A stretch of 64,000 nucleotides of DNA from CAVQWH01 sp963718685. Lineage in GTDB: Bacteria; Patescibacteriota; Saccharimonadia; Saccharimonadales; Saccharimonadaceae. The stretch lies in assembly GCA_963718685.1 (NCBI GenBank), contig OY970356.1, forward strand, positions 620,001 to 684,000, in the 5' to 3' direction. Positions 16,898 to 25,537 of this stretch are shown piece by piece. The first letter of the stretch is position 1, and every line of letters starts with the position of its first letter. The notes beneath the pieces are model-generated. The model did no database searches and had not been told where the DNA came from. It saw only the letters and a program-made list of their open reading frames with translations. The translations under genes and the position numbers were made by a program.

Positions 16898-16952
16898 TCC
16901 AGGATTGATAAGCCGAGAAAGCCTCGGCGAAGCAGGCCTCGCCTCTCCTGGA
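16898..16952 (+). other. Folded 3' untranslated element of the orphan gene
   Basis: TCCAGGA (16898-16904) pairs perfectly with TCCTGGA (16946-16952) and encloses the hairpin GCCGAG-AAAGC-CTCGGC. It lies between the stop codon and the terminator. Confidence 0.45.
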
Positions 16953-16956
16953 ATCA

Positions 16957-16996
16957 AACCCCTGAAAACACTAATGCGTGAGCAGGGGTTATTTTT
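16957..16996 (+). terminator. Terminator of the orphan gene
   Basis: AACCCCTG (16957-16964) pairs with CAGGGGTT (16983-16990) across an 18-base loop, followed by ATTTTTATT. Confidence 0.7.
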
Positions 16997-17009
16997 ATTA
17001 GAAACTAAC

Positions 17010-17038
17010 TTGAAACAATGTCACTTTTATGATATTAT
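17010..17038 (+). promoter_or_regulatory. Promoter giving a leaderless methyltransferase mRNA
   Basis: TTGAAA (17010-17015), a 17-base spacer, TATTAT (17033-17038), then 6 bases to the ATG at 17045. No ribosome site is visible. Confidence 0.7.
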
Positions 17039-17044
17039 ATATTT

Positions 17045-17851
17045 ATGTTTAAGATTAGAGGTGAAAGCAGCCATGAGGCCGCTGAGTCTAAACCCCCTAA
17101 CAGGCTAGAAAAAGCTGTAGGTGCTTCTGTGGCGACTTATGTTTTGGCTAGAGCCATAAAACAAGGTTGGCAGTGGAATAAGGATAAAAGATCTCTTACG
17201 CCAAACGCTCGCGACTACTATGACTCTTTTGTGCGCCTACACGACAGATATGCCAAAGCGTCAGACTGGGATAAAAAGGTTGATGAACTTATTGGTAGAG
17301 CTATAGAAGCAAGAGGCGCAAAAGATATTAAACAAGCTTTGGATTTAGGAGCCGGCACAGGCTTATCAGTTGATGCAATTAATAACCACTCATCCCCTTC
17401 TAGAGTAGTAGCTGTAGATGTGTCTTCAAAAATGTTGGAAGCACTACGCCAAAAACATCCTTCTAACTCTGTGGAAGTTGTAAATAGCAAGATAGAAGAA
17501 TACTTAGATGAAACCGATGACAGATTTGATTTAATTACTTCTACAAGTTCTCTTGAATTCCTCCCCCACTTACCAGAGACTTTAGGTCAGGTGACGGAAC
17601 ATTTAAATCAAGGTGGTGTGTTTATTTTTACCTACGTGCCAAGAGCAGAAGGTGGCGAGAAAAGTCATGTCAACGAATCTCCGCTCATTGGCCAGATATT
17701 AGAAGAGTACTACTGGGAGCAATCAGAAATAGAACAAAGTATTACAGATAGTGGACTTAGTATTTTAGAAACTGGCTCTCTAGACGCTTATGAACCTGAG
17801 CCAGGCGAAGCGTCGGTGGTGTATAATTTTATTATTGCAACTAAATCTTAA
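17045..17851 (+). CDS. Class I SAM-dependent methyltransferase
   Basis: 268 residues. The SAM-binding motif I is ALDLGAGTGLSVDA at about 98-111, motif II is VVAVDVSSKMLEAL, and FDLITSTSSLEF lies at the motif IV position, followed by the strand GGVFIFTYVPR. The N-terminal 60 residues include a modestly hydrophobic helix (VGASVATYVLARAIKQGW) and may position the enzyme. The substrate is unknown. It heads a run of three plus-strand genes, each with its own leaderless-type promoter. Confidence 0.82.
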   Translation: MFKIRGESSHEAAESKPPNRLEKAVGASVATYVLARAIKQGWQWNKDKRSLTPNARDYYDSFVRLHDRYAKASDWDKKVDELIGRAIEARGAKDIKQALDLGAGTGLSVDAINNHSSPSRVVAVDVSSKMLEALRQKHPSNSVEVVNSKIEEYLDETDDRFDLITSTSSLEFLPHLPETLGQVTEHLNQGGVFIFTYVPRAEGGEKSHVNESPLIGQILEEYYWEQSEIEQSITDSGLSILETGSLDAYEPEPGEASVVYNFIIATKS

Positions 17852-17864
17852 TTTATGCTATGGT
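17835..17864 (+). promoter_or_regulatory. Promoter of the second methyltransferase-like gene
   Basis: TTGCAA (17835-17840), 18 bases, TATGGT (17859-17864), then 8 bases to the ATG at 17873. It overlaps the end of the preceding gene. Confidence 0.5.
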
Positions 17865-17872
17865 TCTAGTTT

Positions 17873-18598
17873 ATGGAAATCGGCAGTTTTACTACAGTTG
17901 ATGATAGAGAGAAAGATGGTTCTTCCTTTTCTGTTGAAGCCTACTTGTTAGAGCGTGCTAAAAATTCTAGGTTCACAATGGCAGAAATCGGCCACGACTC
18001 CCTGCCCGTGGCTTACCAACAACCTTTTGAGTTTAGGGGTCAGCGCGCCTATTTCGGTATAGAAGTTTGGCTAAGAGATCCGATAGGCTCAAAGCACGAA
18101 CGTATAAAAGAGTTGCGCGAAACAGTGGAGAATGGTCAAAACGTTATTTATTTAGACCATAACCCCGGCGGCATTGTAGAAAGAGATGGCTACGCTGAAG
18201 AAGGTGGTCATTCTTGGTATGTTGGTGAGTATGATGCTCAAAGTATATTGCCAGATACAGTTGTAAAAGAAGTATTTGTTAGTAATGTGTTTTCTGACAA
18301 ACATGTTGCATGTTCACAAGAAAGAACTGCTGCCCTTTTGAAAGAGGCAGTCCGCATATTACAAGAAGATGGAGTGATTATATTAAGAGAAACAATCAGT
18401 CCTGAAAATATGATGTATTTAACAGAAGAACTAATTCAAGAAATGGGATTACAGGTTGAAGAAGTTGTCGAGCCTGACGATCAAGAAAGATGGCAGATGT
18501 TGGAAACTATTTATAAAGCTGAGCCGGCTAATGTTGCGCCACAACCTGGAAGTTGCTATTTGTTTTTATCAAAAGCAGTTGCTAGTAGAGAAAGATAA
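17873..18598 (+). CDS. Degenerate methyltransferase-like protein
   Basis: 241 residues. The C-terminal half looks like the latter part of a Rossmann methyltransferase: VVKEVFVSNVFSD, a helix with LLKEAVRILQEDGVIILRE, and a final strand SCYLFLSKAV. The glycine-rich SAM motif I is not evident; the N-terminal half (residues 1-110) is charged and unfamiliar. It may be an inactive partner of the preceding methyltransferase or bind a different ligand. Confidence 0.55.
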   Translation: MEIGSFTTVDDREKDGSSFSVEAYLLERAKNSRFTMAEIGHDSLPVAYQQPFEFRGQRAYFGIEVWLRDPIGSKHERIKELRETVENGQNVIYLDHNPGGIVERDGYAEEGGHSWYVGEYDAQSILPDTVVKEVFVSNVFSDKHVACSQERTAALLKEAVRILQEDGVIILRETISPENMMYLTEELIQEMGLQVEEVVEPDDQERWQMLETIYKAEPANVAPQPGSCYLFLSKAVASRER

Positions 18599-18608
18599 GG
18601 TTTAAAAT
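18579..18608 (+). promoter_or_regulatory. Promoter of the 88-aa gene
   Basis: TTGCTA (18579-18584), 18 bases, TAAAAT (18603-18608), then 7 bases to the ATG at 18616. Confidence 0.5.
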
Positions 18609-18615
18609 ATTAACT

Positions 18616-18882
18616 ATGGAACAAGAGCCACTTGAATCACAAGAAGAAGACAAATCTGCAGAAAAAGCAGAGGAACCTAACGAGCTTACTCGCGAAGAGC
18701 TAGTGGCTAAACTAAGAAGCGTTTTAGCGCCAGAACACATAGATTATCTTTTAGAAGCCATCGAGCAAGGCGACGATCTTCAAGATATGATTGGGCACGC
18801 TTACGGCGCGTTATTAGAGCAAGGCGAAGACCCTGACGAAGTGTTAGCTGAGCTAGGAATTACCGAACAAGAAGGTTCTTAG
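18616..18882 (+). CDS. Small acidic hypothetical protein
   Basis: 88 residues, very acidic, with a disordered first third (EQEPLESQEEDKSAEKAEEP) and a helical remainder (LVAKLRSVLAPEHIDYLLEA). No family is recognised. Promoter and strand link it to the two preceding genes. It ends with a 4-base convergent overlap with the parvulin gene. Confidence 0.6.
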   Translation: MEQEPLESQEEDKSAEKAEEPNELTREELVAKLRSVLAPEHIDYLLEAIEQGDDLQDMIGHAYGALLEQGEDPDEVLAELGITEQEGS

Positions 18883-19940
18883 TTATATTTAGGAATTTTT
18901 ATGTACTCTTTTGTGCTCTTGCTGGCCTGAGCTTTAGCGAAGTCTTTGTCGAATTGCTTGAGGGCTATTTTGATTCGGGTATAACGTACTTGGCTTTGGT
19001 TAGTGTCCAGAAGCTTGACTATATAATAAGCATCTACACCCTTGATAATGCCCGAGACTTGACCTTTTTTGAGCTTAAGAGCCGCCTCTAATAAGCCGTC
19101 TGGATCTGGTGAATGTTTATCTACAAAGCCTACGTCGCCACCAGTAGCTCGAGCAGAATCATCGTCCGAATACTGGGCAGCAACACTAGAAAAATCAGCC
19201 TTTTTAGCGTGGAGTTTTTTCTCAACCAACTTCGCCTTATCAAAAGCTTGGGTATCTAGAACAAAAGCAACTTTATTGCGAAGCAAATCGTCTCTTATTA
19301 TTTGTTTATACTCGTCTAAAGACCAGCCGTAGCAGTTATTTAGTACTATTTTCTCTGCTTCCACCGACAGCGGAGGATTTCTAGATTCCCGTTGTTGATC
19401 TATGGCCCTTTCAACTTTAAAGTTAGAGACACTTACATGATACTTTCTTGCTAACTTTTCGACATAAGCCGATTCTTCTGCTGCGTTTAGCGATTGGCGT
19501 TTCATATATCTAGCTTGTCGGTTGTTGTTGCTATCTTTGAAGTTTCTCGTAGGCGCACTGGTTGGGCACTGGTTGCTTTTTAGCCAATATACCGAGCCCT
19601 TATAGCGCAATAAGTAATCGCTATACCTAACCTGCTCGCCATCTATTTTAGCTACAGGCGCGGGTACGATTTGAGTTAAACGATAGAAAAACTGTCCGGT
19701 ATTTTGCGCATAGTAAAGCTGCCACCATGCAAAAGCCACTAGTAGAGCTAAAACTACGAAGCTAATGATAATAGTGTTAATAATTAGCTTGTGTCTAGCA
19801 TATTGAACCGGATACTTAAATCTACGGCCACGAGCAATAATATCTTCGCGATGCGCAATAATATCATCGTTAGTAATACGCCCCCTACTGGTAGGTGGCG
19901 TCGAGCTCTTCTTGCTGATTTTACGCTTCAATCTCTTCAT
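18879..19940 (-). CDS. Membrane-anchored parvulin-type peptidyl-prolyl isomerase
   Basis: 353 residues. A lysine-rich cytoplasmic tail (1-50) is followed by one membrane helix (about 52-75) and an external region. Residues about 95-215 resemble the SurA N-terminal chaperone domain. Residues about 230-325 carry the parvulin fold: FSSVAAQYSDDDSARATGGD, GFVDKHSPDPDGLLEAALKL and the closing AYYIVKLLD. It would help secreted proteins fold, similar to PrsA. The start overlaps the upstream PH-domain gene by 20 bases. Confidence 0.88.
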   Translation of the reverse strand: MKRLKRKISKKSSTPPTSRGRITNDDIIAHREDIIARGRRFKYPVQYARHKLIINTIIISFVVLALLVAFAWWQLYYAQNTGQFFYRLTQIVPAPVAKIDGEQVRYSDYLLRYKGSVYWLKSNQCPTSAPTRNFKDSNNNRQARYMKRQSLNAAEESAYVEKLARKYHVSVSNFKVERAIDQQRESRNPPLSVEAEKIVLNNCYGWSLDEYKQIIRDDLLRNKVAFVLDTQAFDKAKLVEKKLHAKKADFSSVAAQYSDDDSARATGGDVGFVDKHSPDPDGLLEAALKLKKGQVSGIIKGVDAYYIVKLLDTNQSQVRYTRIKIALKQFDKDFAKAQASKSTKEYIKIPKYN

Positions 19941-20436
19941 CTAAACCTTGGGCGCTAGCCGGTAAATCTTGAATTAAAATTTGTAAATGATTATGTATTT
20001 TATCAGGGTTGTGAACTTTATCCAGTACCAAATCGCCCACATAAGTTTGGATCACTACTGTGCCAAAGCCAAATATCTCGCCTGTAAAACCAGGTATATT
20101 ATAGCTTATGTTTTGAATTTTGGGTATTCCTAAGTCAATCACATTCTTGCCAAAAAACCCTTGCTGGGTTGATTGGCGCAACCTCTGGTCGGTAATTATA
20201 AATACAGTAAAATACCAGCAAACCCAGTGATAAAAAAACAACGATAACCCAATTATAAGGCCGGCAAGAGCTAACCATAGCAGCTTTATGTTGTCAGGCC
20301 AGATTAAAGAAGGGGCTGATCCAATAGCAAATGGTATAAAAAGAGCGTAAAATCCTTTGCGCATAGCAATAATATGGCGACGGAACACAAATACTACCTC
20401 TTCGTCTTCACGTTGTCCGTCAAATTCTTGATTCAT
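19921..20436 (-). CDS. Membrane protein with bacterial PH domain
   Basis: 171 residues. VVFVFRRHIIAMRKGFY precedes two hydrophobic helices (about 30-75), then a bacterial PH-like domain (FIITDQRLRQSTQQGFFGKN, QNISYNIPGFTGEIFGFGTV). This is the YdbS/YdbT-like membrane family; its biochemical role is not established. It is cotranscribed with the overlapping foldase gene. Confidence 0.75.
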   Translation of the reverse strand: MNQEFDGQREDEEVVFVFRRHIIAMRKGFYALFIPFAIGSAPSLIWPDNIKLLWLALAGLIIGLSLFFYHWVCWYFTVFIITDQRLRQSTQQGFFGKNVIDLGIPKIQNISYNIPGFTGEIFGFGTVVIQTYVGDLVLDKVHNPDKIHNHLQILIQDLPASAQGLDEEIEA

Positions 20437-20455
20437 AAATATATAGCCTTTTTTA

Positions 20456-20532
20456 TGGTACGCCCGGCAGGATTCGAACCTGCGACCACTTGGTTCGAAG
20501 CCAAGTACTCTAATCCGCTGAGCTACGGGCGC
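20456..20532 (-). tRNA. tRNA-Arg (TCG)
   Basis: Reverse-strand cloverleaf. The acceptor GCGCCCG pairs with CGGGCGT. The anticodon stem CTTGG/CCAAG encloses CTTCGAA, anticodon TCG. CCA is encoded. Confidence 0.94.
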
Positions 20533-20564
20533 CTATCACTCATTTAGTATATACCAAAGTAGCT

Positions 20565-20641
20565 TGGTACCCCGGGTAGGACTCGAACCCACAACCTTTT
20601 CCTTAGGACGGAACTGCTCTATCCAATTGAGCTACCGAGGC
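20565..20641 (-). tRNA. tRNA-Arg (CCT)
   Basis: Reverse-strand cloverleaf. The acceptor GCCTCGG pairs with CCGGGGT (two G-U pairs). The anticodon loop GTCCTAA gives anticodon CCT; the first anticodon-stem pair is mismatched. CCA is encoded. Confidence 0.93.
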
Positions 20642-20667
20642 GTACCGATATTATAACAGTTGAAAAG

Positions 20668-21186
20668 CTACTTCTTGCCTTTTGGGACACGACCTTTAAC
20701 TACGGAACTATGCGCAGTGTCATAGTCATAAATTTCATCTTCATTAAACCAAAGTTTAATTTCTTGGGCTGCTTCTTGTTTGTCGCCTGACGCATGTAGT
20801 ATATTCGGTAAAGTCGCCCCGATTGGGTTGGTGTATTCGCGTGTAACGTGCGTGTAATCACCGCGAATAGTACCTGGCAAAGAGTCTTTAGGGTCAGTTG
20901 TCCCGACCATTTTGCGAACATGAGCCACAGCGTCAATGCCTTCCAATACAACAGCTACGACGGGACTTTCAGTCATATGGCTTAAAGTTATCCTATAGAT
21001 ATCTTCTCCCCACCGGCTAATTAGTTTGCTAATGCCTTCGTAATGTTCATGGAAGTGCTTTTCGTCGGGCGCCACCATCTTCATGGCTACCAACTTCAAG
21101 CCCGCCTTTTCAAACCTAGTAATAATTTCTCCGGTTATGCCTCGTTTTACTGCATCAGGCTTAAGCACGATTAATGTTTGCTCCAT
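20668..21186 (-). CDS. ndk: Nucleoside diphosphate kinase
   Basis: 172 residues. It transfers the terminal phosphate of ATP to nucleoside diphosphates through a phosphohistidine. TLIVLKPDAVKRG is the N-terminal signature; NILHASG contains the catalytic histidine (about residue 130). It is about 30 residues longer than typical bacterial Ndk, with an insertion before the active site (HVTREYTNPIGATLP) and a basic tail, features seen in archaeal-type enzymes. A good ribosome site, AGGAG, precedes the ATG. Confidence 0.95.
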   Translation of the reverse strand: MEQTLIVLKPDAVKRGITGEIITRFEKAGLKLVAMKMVAPDEKHFHEHYEGISKLISRWGEDIYRITLSHMTESPVVAVVLEGIDAVAHVRKMVGTTDPKDSLPGTIRGDYTHVTREYTNPIGATLPNILHASGDKQEAAQEIKLWFNEDEIYDYDTAHSSVVKGRVPKGKK

Positions 21187-21317
21187 ACAAGCTCCTGTTT
21201 AGTTTGGTTATTAGTAAATATTATTCCATACATTGTAACAAAAACTACCGTATATTAATATCTTATGAAAAATTATTTTATGTCGCAAAATATTAGCAAA
21301 AGCGTTATTATAAGGTT

Positions 21318-22238
21318 ATGTATCTTTCAGAACTGTTGGTTGATTTCCTAGAATACCTAGAGGTTGAGCGTGGCCGTTCCCAAAAGACCTCTGAGAACTA
21401 TCACCTATATCTTATGCGATTGGTAGAATTTTCTGATGACGCCAAAGTTAGTAAAATCGACAACGAACTTATCCGAAAGTGGCGGCTTTGGCTTAATCGT
21501 TATAAAAACGACAATGGCGAAGGTTTATCTATTGTGACCCAGGGCTATCACCTCATAGCCTTGCGGAGCTTTTTAGCTTATTGCTCTAAGCGTGGAATCG
21601 AAACATTAGGACCAGAACATATTGAACTTCCCAAAACAAGCCGTAAGCAGATAAGCTTCCTGCAAGCAGATGAAATAAACACTTTGATTAGCTCTATTGA
21701 TACTTCTAGCGAGATTGGTCTTCGCGATAAAGCAATTATTGAACTGCTGCTCTCAAGTGGATTGCGTGTATCTGAGCTTGTGGCGCTGAACCGTGATCAT
21801 ATTAACGCTAAGCGACGCGAGTTTACCGTGCGAGGAAAAGGCCAAAAAGACCGCCCTGTCTTCGTTAGTGAACAGGCTGCCCAGGATGTCGCCAACTATA
21901 TTAGTTCACGTAAAGATAGTCTGCCGTCACTTTTTATAGGTTACAGCAAAAATATTTCTTCAAATTCTAAAAATAACAGTGGCAACTTTCGTCGACTTAC
22001 CCCCCGTAGCGTACAGCGAATCGTTAGCCACTATGCCAAATTAGCTGGCATTACTAAACACGTTTCTCCTCATACAATGCGTCACAGCTTTGCAACTGAT
22101 TTGCTAATTAACGGCGCAGATTTACGTAGTGTGCAGAGCTTGTTGGGTCATAGCAATATTGCTACTACACAAATCTATACTCACGTCACAGACCGACATC
22201 TCAAAGAAGTTCACAACCGCTTCCATAAGGCGACTTAG
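21318..22238 (+). CDS. Tyrosine recombinase of the XerC/XerD family
   Basis: 306 residues. The N-terminal SAM-like DNA-binding domain (about 1-95) is followed by the catalytic domain with arginine I in SSGLRVSELVAL, HTMRHSFATDLL (H-x-x-R), LLGHSNIATTQIYTHV with its catalytic tyrosine, and a GKGQKDRPV lysine hairpin. This is the size of chromosome-dimer recombinases acting with FtsK. Only one copy is in the window, so Xer and phage-type integrase cannot be fully separated. A possible -10 (TATTAT) ends 6 bases before the ATG. Confidence 0.9.
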   Translation: MYLSELLVDFLEYLEVERGRSQKTSENYHLYLMRLVEFSDDAKVSKIDNELIRKWRLWLNRYKNDNGEGLSIVTQGYHLIALRSFLAYCSKRGIETLGPEHIELPKTSRKQISFLQADEINTLISSIDTSSEIGLRDKAIIELLLSSGLRVSELVALNRDHINAKRREFTVRGKGQKDRPVFVSEQAAQDVANYISSRKDSLPSLFIGYSKNISSNSKNNSGNFRRLTPRSVQRIVSHYAKLAGITKHVSPHTMRHSFATDLLINGADLRSVQSLLGHSNIATTQIYTHVTDRHLKEVHNRFHKAT

Positions 22239-22241
22239 AGT

Positions 22242-23399
22242 TTATTTATTTGTGCAAGGCAAACTTGGATTGTCGCTATATTCAAGACCGAAGTAAAAAG
22301 TTTTGCAAATGCCTGTTTCTGAGTCAAAGCTTAAGTTAGTTAAGCCTTTCTGAGTAAGATCATTGGGCGCTAATCTAGTAATAACACGACGGAATACATC
22401 ATCAGCTCTGCCAGTAATATCTACGCTAGGTTCTACTCCATTAAACTGCACTACATTGGCGTCAACAGCGTTGTAGTAGAGCGACAATCGGAAAGTAGAT
22501 TGATTGTAAAGCGGTGTTACCTTCAGGTAGTAGCCTTGGAGGTCGCTCGGGACAGCTAGTTTTAGGTTAGCCGTACAAGCATACTCCGTGCTAGTGTTGC
22601 ATTTTACCAAAATAGGCTGAAGAGGCTTTGGCCCTTTACGACCGGTATCATTCGCTTCAAAGGTAATATTATCCGAGCTAGGATCAACGCCACTTTGAGC
22701 AGGCACTAGAAAAACTGCACGGGAGTTATTGTTGATGCTACTAGCGTTATCACCAGAGTTAAAAGGTATAAGCTCCACCCGCATTAGTGAAGGAGTATTA
22801 CCACCCCATATAGAGTCACTTACCGGCAGTGTGCTGTCGCTACGCAGAGTAAAGTCATCATTTGGCGAAGATGCATCTTCCGCCCTGAACCATTGCAATT
22901 TAATTAAGTTAAAATCGCCAGTTCCTTTAAGTGGTATAAGATCGCTGTTACCGGCCGCTATTTGGCGTACATAGTCGTCGGTCTTAAAGTCAAGATTAGC
23001 GCAAGTATAGGCTTGGTTGTATTGTTGATCGTTACTATTTTGCTTAACTTGAACCTCAGGTGCAGTATCTACCGTTAAGCCTAGCTGGTCTTTCAAGTTA
23101 CTTAAGGCACTGCAATCTTTTTTATCAAATTGAGCCGCTATAACCCCACAATCTGGATCACCGGTAGGATCTTTAAGGCAGTTCTTTTGGTAATAAAGGT
23201 TAAGTGCCCTTTTAGCATCCTCTACCCCGGCACTTGCTGAATCATAGGCACTCTTTGATAAATCACTGTTCCTAGACTCTTCCTGCCCAGTATTAACAAT
23301 CTTTATAAAACTAAGAGTAATAACACTAATAAGCAAAGCAAAAAATATGACAATAAAGATTGAAGCGGCACCCTGTTGTTGTTTTGCTAACTGCTTCAT
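22242..23399 (-). CDS. PilX-like type IV pilus assembly protein
   Basis: About 385 residues starting MKQLAKQQQGAASIF; an in-frame ATG at 23438 overlaps the upstream gene and is the alternative start. One long hydrophobic N-terminal helix (SIFIVIFFALLISVITLSFI) follows a QQQGAA segment without the G-F-T-x-x-E site, as in PilX proteins. The remainder is a large extracytoplasmic region rich in Asn and Ser with several cysteines. It is the last gene of the minor-pilin cluster and may sit at the pilus tip. Confidence 0.72.
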   Translation of the reverse strand: MKQLAKQQQGAASIFIVIFFALLISVITLSFIKIVNTGQEESRNSDLSKSAYDSASAGVEDAKRALNLYYQKNCLKDPTGDPDCGVIAAQFDKKDCSALSNLKDQLGLTVDTAPEVQVKQNSNDQQYNQAYTCANLDFKTDDYVRQIAAGNSDLIPLKGTGDFNLIKLQWFRAEDASSPNDDFTLRSDSTLPVSDSIWGGNTPSLMRVELIPFNSGDNASSINNNSRAVFLVPAQSGVDPSSDNITFEANDTGRKGPKPLQPILVKCNTSTEYACTANLKLAVPSDLQGYYLKVTPLYNQSTFRLSLYYNAVDANVVQFNGVEPSVDITGRADDVFRRVITRLAPNDLTQKGLTNLSFDSETGICKTFYFGLEYSDNPSLPCTNK

Positions 23400-23421
23400 A
23401 ATATTGCCATTATTATACACC

Positions 23422-24072
23422 CTAAAGCCCTTTTGCATAAGCAGTTACTTCAAAAGTACTAAGTGCACAGAATTCATCGCCGCTGCTACCAGTACAATGT
23501 ATCTGGTCGCCAGTAGGGCTAAGGAAACCAAAAACTCCACTTCCATCATCCGGTGTTGAAATAGTGTATTTAAAAGTAAGCAACCTATTACTAGCTTGAT
23601 CGGCTACCAACTCAGTTGGTTGACGCATAACCAAACCGTCACCTAAGAGTTCGGTGGATTCACCCTGAGGTATCAGACTACCTGGTGAATCACATAGTTT
23701 ACTATCCTTAACCTTGGCAAAGCCTACTTTGGTGTGGTCTGGATCGTCGTAGTAATTACTGAACCCAGGTACTGGATGTGCGCCAGAGATAGCTGGCTGA
23801 CTCCACACAAAACTGTAGCCTCCCAGACACAATCTACCTTGTCCTGCCAAGTAGACAGATGTGTTGCCTGATTGCTGAATCGCCTGCTGCACTTCTTGCC
23901 CAATATTGCGGCCACTTTGATTGACGCGTTTTAGGGTAACACCTTTATTATAAGTGTGAGTAATTTGAATAACACTAACTAATAAAATAATGAGTAAAAT
24001 AGCAAGAAACGTCATAGCAAACATCAGCTCAATAACTGTAAATCCTTGGTCGATTTTTCTAACTCGAAACAT
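23422..24072 (-). CDS. Minor prepilin (PilW-like)
   Basis: 216 residues with a class III leader: MFRVRKIDQG^FTVIELMFAM, cleaved before phenylalanine, with glutamate at +5. A hydrophobic helix follows, then a globular domain with several cysteines. It overlaps the upstream prepilin gene by 14 bases. Confidence 0.82.
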   Translation of the reverse strand: MFRVRKIDQGFTVIELMFAMTFLAILLIILLVSVIQITHTYNKGVTLKRVNQSGRNIGQEVQQAIQQSGNTSVYLAGQGRLCLGGYSFVWSQPAISGAHPVPGFSNYYDDPDHTKVGFAKVKDSKLCDSPGSLIPQGESTELLGDGLVMRQPTELVADQASNRLLTFKYTISTPDDGSGVFGFLSPTGDQIHCTGSSGDEFCALSTFEVTAYAKGL

Positions 24073-24691
24073 TATTTAACCTCACAAGCGTACCTAAAGT
24101 AGCGTTTGGGCCGCTGTAGGGCGGCTCCCAACAGGCATTGATATGAAAGTCTATAAAACTTTTATTAGTCGGCCATACTGCCTCTATCCAAAACCCGTTA
24201 TTACCAGGGCGAGCAAATGGATCTGAATCACTCATTAGGGGGGCTGAGGAGTAGTTCTTTACGCTGCTAGCTCCTATATCAGGCGAGTCTGAAGTTGGTA
24301 GTTGCAAATAAAACAATTGACCACCACCAGCTCCGTTTTGCTGTACTTGCGTGCAGCCGTTTTCCCCAAAATCTATTGCAGTACCGGTATGGACTTCATT
24401 ATCAGTAATCGCTTGCCATGCACAAGCCGGAGTTTTATTTTTTGTAGCTAGGGAATATGAGCTAAGGCATATCCCATCTTGTGCAGCATCATGAAGATAG
24501 CGTAAAGCTTCAGCCTGCCCGTCAATATACTGGCGAACAAAAGTGCTTTCTGTAGTCATTTGAGCAACTGCCACCCCGCGGTTCATAACCGCAAGGGCTA
24601 ATACAATAGCCAAACCTGCTACAGCTACTGCAAACATTACCTCAATGATGGTATCGCCTTTGGCGTGTTTGTGATTGAGTATTTTAAGCAT
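24059..24691 (-). CDS. Minor prepilin (PilV-like)
   Basis: 210 residues; leader ending HAKG^DTIIEVMFAVAVAG. The mature protein would begin with aspartate rather than the usual phenylalanine, while glutamate +5 is kept. The C-terminal region has a cysteine-rich pattern (ICLSSY, PACAWQ, NGCTQV). It lies between two other minor prepilins in an operon. Confidence 0.8.
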   Translation of the reverse strand: MLKILNHKHAKGDTIIEVMFAVAVAGLAIVLALAVMNRGVAVAQMTTESTFVRQYIDGQAEALRYLHDAAQDGICLSSYSLATKNKTPACAWQAITDNEVHTGTAIDFGENGCTQVQQNGAGGGQLFYLQLPTSDSPDIGASSVKNYSSAPLMSDSDPFARPGNNGFWIEAVWPTNKSFIDFHINACWEPPYSGPNATLGTLVRLNNVSS

Positions 24692-24702
24692 CAGATTTTT
24701 TC

Positions 24703-25524
24703 CTAATTAACACAATTGTTATTATCATATTTAAACCTTGTGACTACAGAATCCTGACTTCCGGCACCAGTAAAGTAGACTCCGGCATAGGCAGAGCCAA
24801 TGTCTTGTGAATGTACGCAAACTAAAAAGTCAGACTGATTGGCTGCTTTGGTTTCATCTTTTAACTTATTAGAAGCGTCTCCAATATCTCCACTGCCTCC
24901 GCTATATCCATAGATAAACGTTCGGCCGCTATAAGGAGAGCGTAACAAAATAATATAGTTAATATCATTACCTTTCGTACCTCCAGTTACTTCGCCGCTG
25001 TTTAGCGTAGCAGAGTGGGAGACGTTGATGCCCGACACACGCGTTATAGAAGTAGTCTTAGCGGCCCAAGGTACGTCATAGGTTTCAGCGTTGACGTTAT
25101 CTTCAATTTTAGGAGACAGCTGACTAATGCCAGTCCACTCATCCGAATTGGAATCTAAATCAGTCAAACTAGGATCCTGACTGACGATGGGGTAAGATAT
25201 AACTTTATCATCGTTAGGCTGAAAATATAAAGCTCTGCCAATAACAATACAAGAAGTGGCGCCTATTTCGTTAGTACCGGTAGCCCCACAATCGGCGCCC
25301 GCTTGCGAAGAAGGGCGATTATTAACTACATTGATAGTTTCACTAAATTGCTTCTGTAAAAAAGCCTGAGTGGACTGCACGCTATCAGTAAACCGTTGAC
25401 GATTGACCGCAATTGTAATTCCAGAAAGTAAACCAACCATTAAAAGCGTCGAAACGCCCAAAAAAAGTGATATCTCAATTATGGTAAAGCCATGTTGGTT
25501 TTGCGCCTTCATTATGTTAGGCAT
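24703..25524 (-). CDS. Minor prepilin (pseudopilin-like)
   Basis: 273 residues; leader NQHG^FTIIEISLFLGVSTL with the processing glycine near residue 12 and glutamate +5. A hydrophobic helix (to about 38) precedes a secreted domain with two cysteine pairs (GADCGATGTNEIGATSC, VCVH to NNCVN). First gene of the minor-pilin cluster, 13 bases downstream of pilD. Confidence 0.8.
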   Translation of the reverse strand: MPNIMKAQNQHGFTIIEISLFLGVSTLLMVGLLSGITIAVNRQRFTDSVQSTQAFLQKQFSETINVVNNRPSSQAGADCGATGTNEIGATSCIVIGRALYFQPNDDKVISYPIVSQDPSLTDLDSNSDEWTGISQLSPKIEDNVNAETYDVPWAAKTTSITRVSGINVSHSATLNSGEVTGGTKGNDINYIILLRSPYSGRTFIYGYSGGSGDIGDASNKLKDETKAANQSDFLVCVHSQDIGSAYAGVYFTGAGSQDSVVTRFKYDNNNCVN

Positions 25525-25537
25525 TATAGCATAAGCG

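Noticed and set aside
21318..22238. Recombinase as a phage integrase belonging to the tRNA-Asp island
   Set aside because: Its size and domain plan fit a chromosomal Xer protein, and no phage genes or attachment site flank it.
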